Positions 62,632 to 64,000 of a stretch of 64,000 nucleotides of DNA are shown here, piece after piece. The position numbers and the translations under genes were made by a program. The notes below the pieces were generated by a model. That model ran no database searches. It was not told the origin of the DNA and was given only the letters and a program-made list of their open reading frames with translations. This DNA comes from Lactobacillaceae bacterium AF64-9pH9TA (GTDB lineage Bacteria > Bacillota > Bacilli > Lactobacillales > Lactobacillaceae): NCBI GenBank assembly GCA_027681045.1, contig JAQDCK010000006.1, positions 1-64,000 of the forward strand. The letters are read 5' to 3'. Each line of letters opens with the position of its first letter. The first letter of the stretch is position 1.

Positions 62632-63528
62632 CTAAATGCGGGGATGAGTCTTTTGGTAGACGTCCAGGATATGCTTCTGGGTCAGATTAGTATAGATCTG
62701 GGTCGTGGAAATGTCAGTATGGCCCAGGATTTCCTGGACCACCCGCAAATCCGCCCCATGCTCCAGCAAATGCGTCGCGAAGCTGTGGCGGAGGGTGTGG
62801 GGAGTCACATCCTTGGCAATGCCGGCCTGCTGGCAGTACTTCTTGATCTTCTGCCAGACGGCCTGCCGGGTCAATTGCCCGCCCCGGCTGTTCAAGAACA
62901 GGTAGTCGCTGCTCTTGCCCCGCTTTAAAAGCTGCTGGTCCCTTACAGGCAGGTAGCGCTTGATCCAGTCTAAGGCCAGGTCGCTCACTGGAATAAGCCG
63001 TTCCTTGCTCCCCTTGCCCAAGACTTTGATCAGCTGCAGGTCGGCATGGACATCGGCTAATTGCAAGTTGACCGCTTCGCTGACCCGCATCCCCGTCGCG
63101 TAAAGCAATTCCAAAAGGGCCCGGTCGCGGATCCCTAAATCCGTAGTCAGATCTGGCTGCTCTAAGAGCCGGCCCACTTCAGCCTCAGTCAAGGCCAGGG
63201 GCATCCGCTTCTCCCGCTTGGGAGCATCAATCTGGCTCATGGGGTCCAGGGCGATCAGCTGCTGGCGGACCAGCCACTGGTAAAAGCGGCGCAGGGTCGA
63301 TACCAGCCGGCTGATGGAGCTGTTGGCCTTGCCCAAGTCCCGCTCTTTAGCTAAAAAAGCATCAATTTCCACTGCTTCCAGCGGCCAGGCGGGCATCTGC
63401 TCTTCTTTGACGTAAGCTAAAAACTCCAGCAAGTCCTGCTGGTAGGCCGCGATTGTATTCGGGCTGAGTCCCCGTTCAATCTGGCTATAGCGCAGGTAAT
63501 CTTCAATTTCTTCGGCGAGCTTATTCAT
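62632..63528 (-). CDS. xerD: Site-specific tyrosine recombinase XerD
   Basis: 298 residues. An N-terminal SAM-like core-binding domain (IERGLSPNTIAAYQQDLLEF) is followed by a catalytic domain with Arg in YATGMRVSEAVNL, Lys in VLGKGSKERLIP, His-X-X-Arg in PHTLRHSFATHLLE, His in LGHTDISTTQIYTNLT and its Tyr. It resolves chromosome dimers with a partner recombinase. ATG 63528 with GAGGCGG is chosen over the upstream frame start. It overlaps cvfB by 8 nt. It is a core gene, not a phage integrase. Confidence 0.95.
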   Translation of the reverse strand: MNKLAEEIEDYLRYSQIERGLSPNTIAAYQQDLLEFLAYVKEEQMPAWPLEAVEIDAFLAKERDLGKANSSISRLVSTLRRFYQWLVRQQLIALDPMSQIDAPKREKRMPLALTEAEVGRLLEQPDLTTDLGIRDRALLELLYATGMRVSEAVNLQLADVHADLQLIKVLGKGSKERLIPVSDLALDWIKRYLPVRDQQLLKRGKSSDYLFLNSRGGQLTRQAVWQKIKKYCQQAGIAKDVTPHTLRHSFATHLLEHGADLRVVQEILGHTDISTTQIYTNLTQKHILDVYQKTHPRI

Positions 63529-64000
63529 CCGCCTCATCCTTGACCAGCTTGATCGTGCCGGCTTCCTTGTCCTGGCTGACCAGGCCCCGCTTGATCAAGT
63601 TGCCTAAGGCCCGCTTGAAGGCTGACTTGGAGATGCCGAAGTAGTCCTTGATGGCCTGGGCATCGCTCTTGTCGCTAAATGGCAGAGTCTTGTCGCCCTT
63701 GCGGCGCAAAGACATCATTATCATGGCCGCGTCATCGTCAATCTCTTCAAAAGCCCGGGGCAAAACGCTCATGTTCAAGCGACCGTACTGGCTGACCCCG
63801 ATCACCCGTGCCTTGACCTCCTCACCCAGCCGCAGAGGCTGCTGCATTTGTGATTCATGGATAAAGCCCAAATAGTAGTCATTGGTCAAGACAAAGCAAC
63901 CCAGGGACTTGCTGGAATATACCCGGGCCAGCAGGTTCTTGTTGACCAGGTTATTTGGGAAGCGGACGGCGATCTGTTCAAAGACATTTTCATCAGCGGC
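63521..64000 (-). CDS. cvfB: CvfB-like S1 RNA-binding protein, partial at window edge
   Basis: The C-terminal 159 codons are present and the frame stays open to base 64000, so the 5' part lies outside. Visible are a conserved S1-type segment (VYSSKSLGCFVLTNDYYLGF), a second one (GEEVKARVIGVSQYGRLNMS) and a C-terminal winged-helix domain (DYFGISKSAFKRALGNLIKR). This fits CvfB (YitL) proteins of about 290 residues, which bind RNA and affect virulence factor expression in staphylococci. It overlaps xerD. Confidence 0.88.
   Translation of the reverse strand, partial: AADENVFEQIAVRFPNNLVNKNLLARVYSSKSLGCFVLTNDYYLGFIHESQMQQPLRLGEEVKARVIGVSQYGRLNMSVLPRAFEEIDDDAAMIMMSLRRKGDKTLPFSDKSDAQAIKDYFGISKSAFKRALGNLIKRGLVSQDKEAGTIKLVKDEADE

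Noticed and set aside
62632-63528. XerD-like recombinase as a sign of a mobile element
   Set aside because: It sits in the conserved cvfB-xerD-ribT-scpA-scpB-rluB core operon, so it is the chromosomal dimer-resolution recombinase.

Overview
The window reads as chromosome of a low-GC Gram-positive lactic acid bacterium, most likely Lactobacillus delbrueckii or a close relative. Supporting signs are GC-rich third codon positions in the housekeeping genes, a complete mevalonate start module (thiolase, HMG-CoA reductase, HMG-CoA synthase), T-box leaders on hisS-aspS and argG, an ECF riboflavin transporter under an FMN riboswitch, and many decayed genes (adhE, fabH and others), as expected of a dairy-adapted genome under reduction. 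Species assignment is inference; no search was run.

Layout. 1-3.6 kb: eroded ground with an adhE deletion relic, a formate/nitrite-type transporter, an unidentified pseudogene, a DUF3862-like lipoprotein, tRNA-Leu(CAG) and a fabH relic. 3.8-23.3 kb: mostly core genes. These are an AI-2E-type permease, a DUF2207 membrane protein, a Ser-rich secreted or anchored protein, the T-box controlled hisS-aspS operon, dtd and the long RelA/SpoT enzyme, prmA, a YbaK-type deacylase, a ThrE-type exporter, the mevalonate operon, and a relQ-like small alarmone synthetase joined to a two-component system.

23.3-37.5 kb: a type I-E CRISPR-Cas locus, all on the minus strand: cas3, cse1, cse2, cas7, cas5, cas6e, cas1, cas2-DnaQ, then an array of 66 well-formed or lightly decayed repeats plus one or two eroded ones at the leader-distal end. 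The array starts only 29 nt after cas2. Upstream of cas3 lie a broken cas3 HD fragment and two decayed repeats at array spacing, which I read as the remains of an earlier type I-E locus. One old spacer, read in crRNA sense, encodes a peptide matching the synthetase core of the relQ gene next door, so it was probably taken from an alarmone-synthetase homologue. One spacer occurs twice.

37.6-38.8 kb: a small accessory patch beside tRNA-Ser(CGA). 38.8-41.9 kb: argH and argG with an Arg-type T-box. 41.9-50.5 kb: four LysR-type regulators surrounding an unrecognised three-gene operon. That operon encodes an 811-residue SF3/AAA-like NTPase with a coiled-coil tail and two small proteins, and is the best candidate here for something undescribed. 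50.5-64 kb: conserved core genes (YfhO, a TPR protein, HU, Der, ribosomal protein S1, Cmk, a LysM protein, RibU, RluB, ScpB, ScpA, RibT, XerD, CvfB), the last cut by the window edge.
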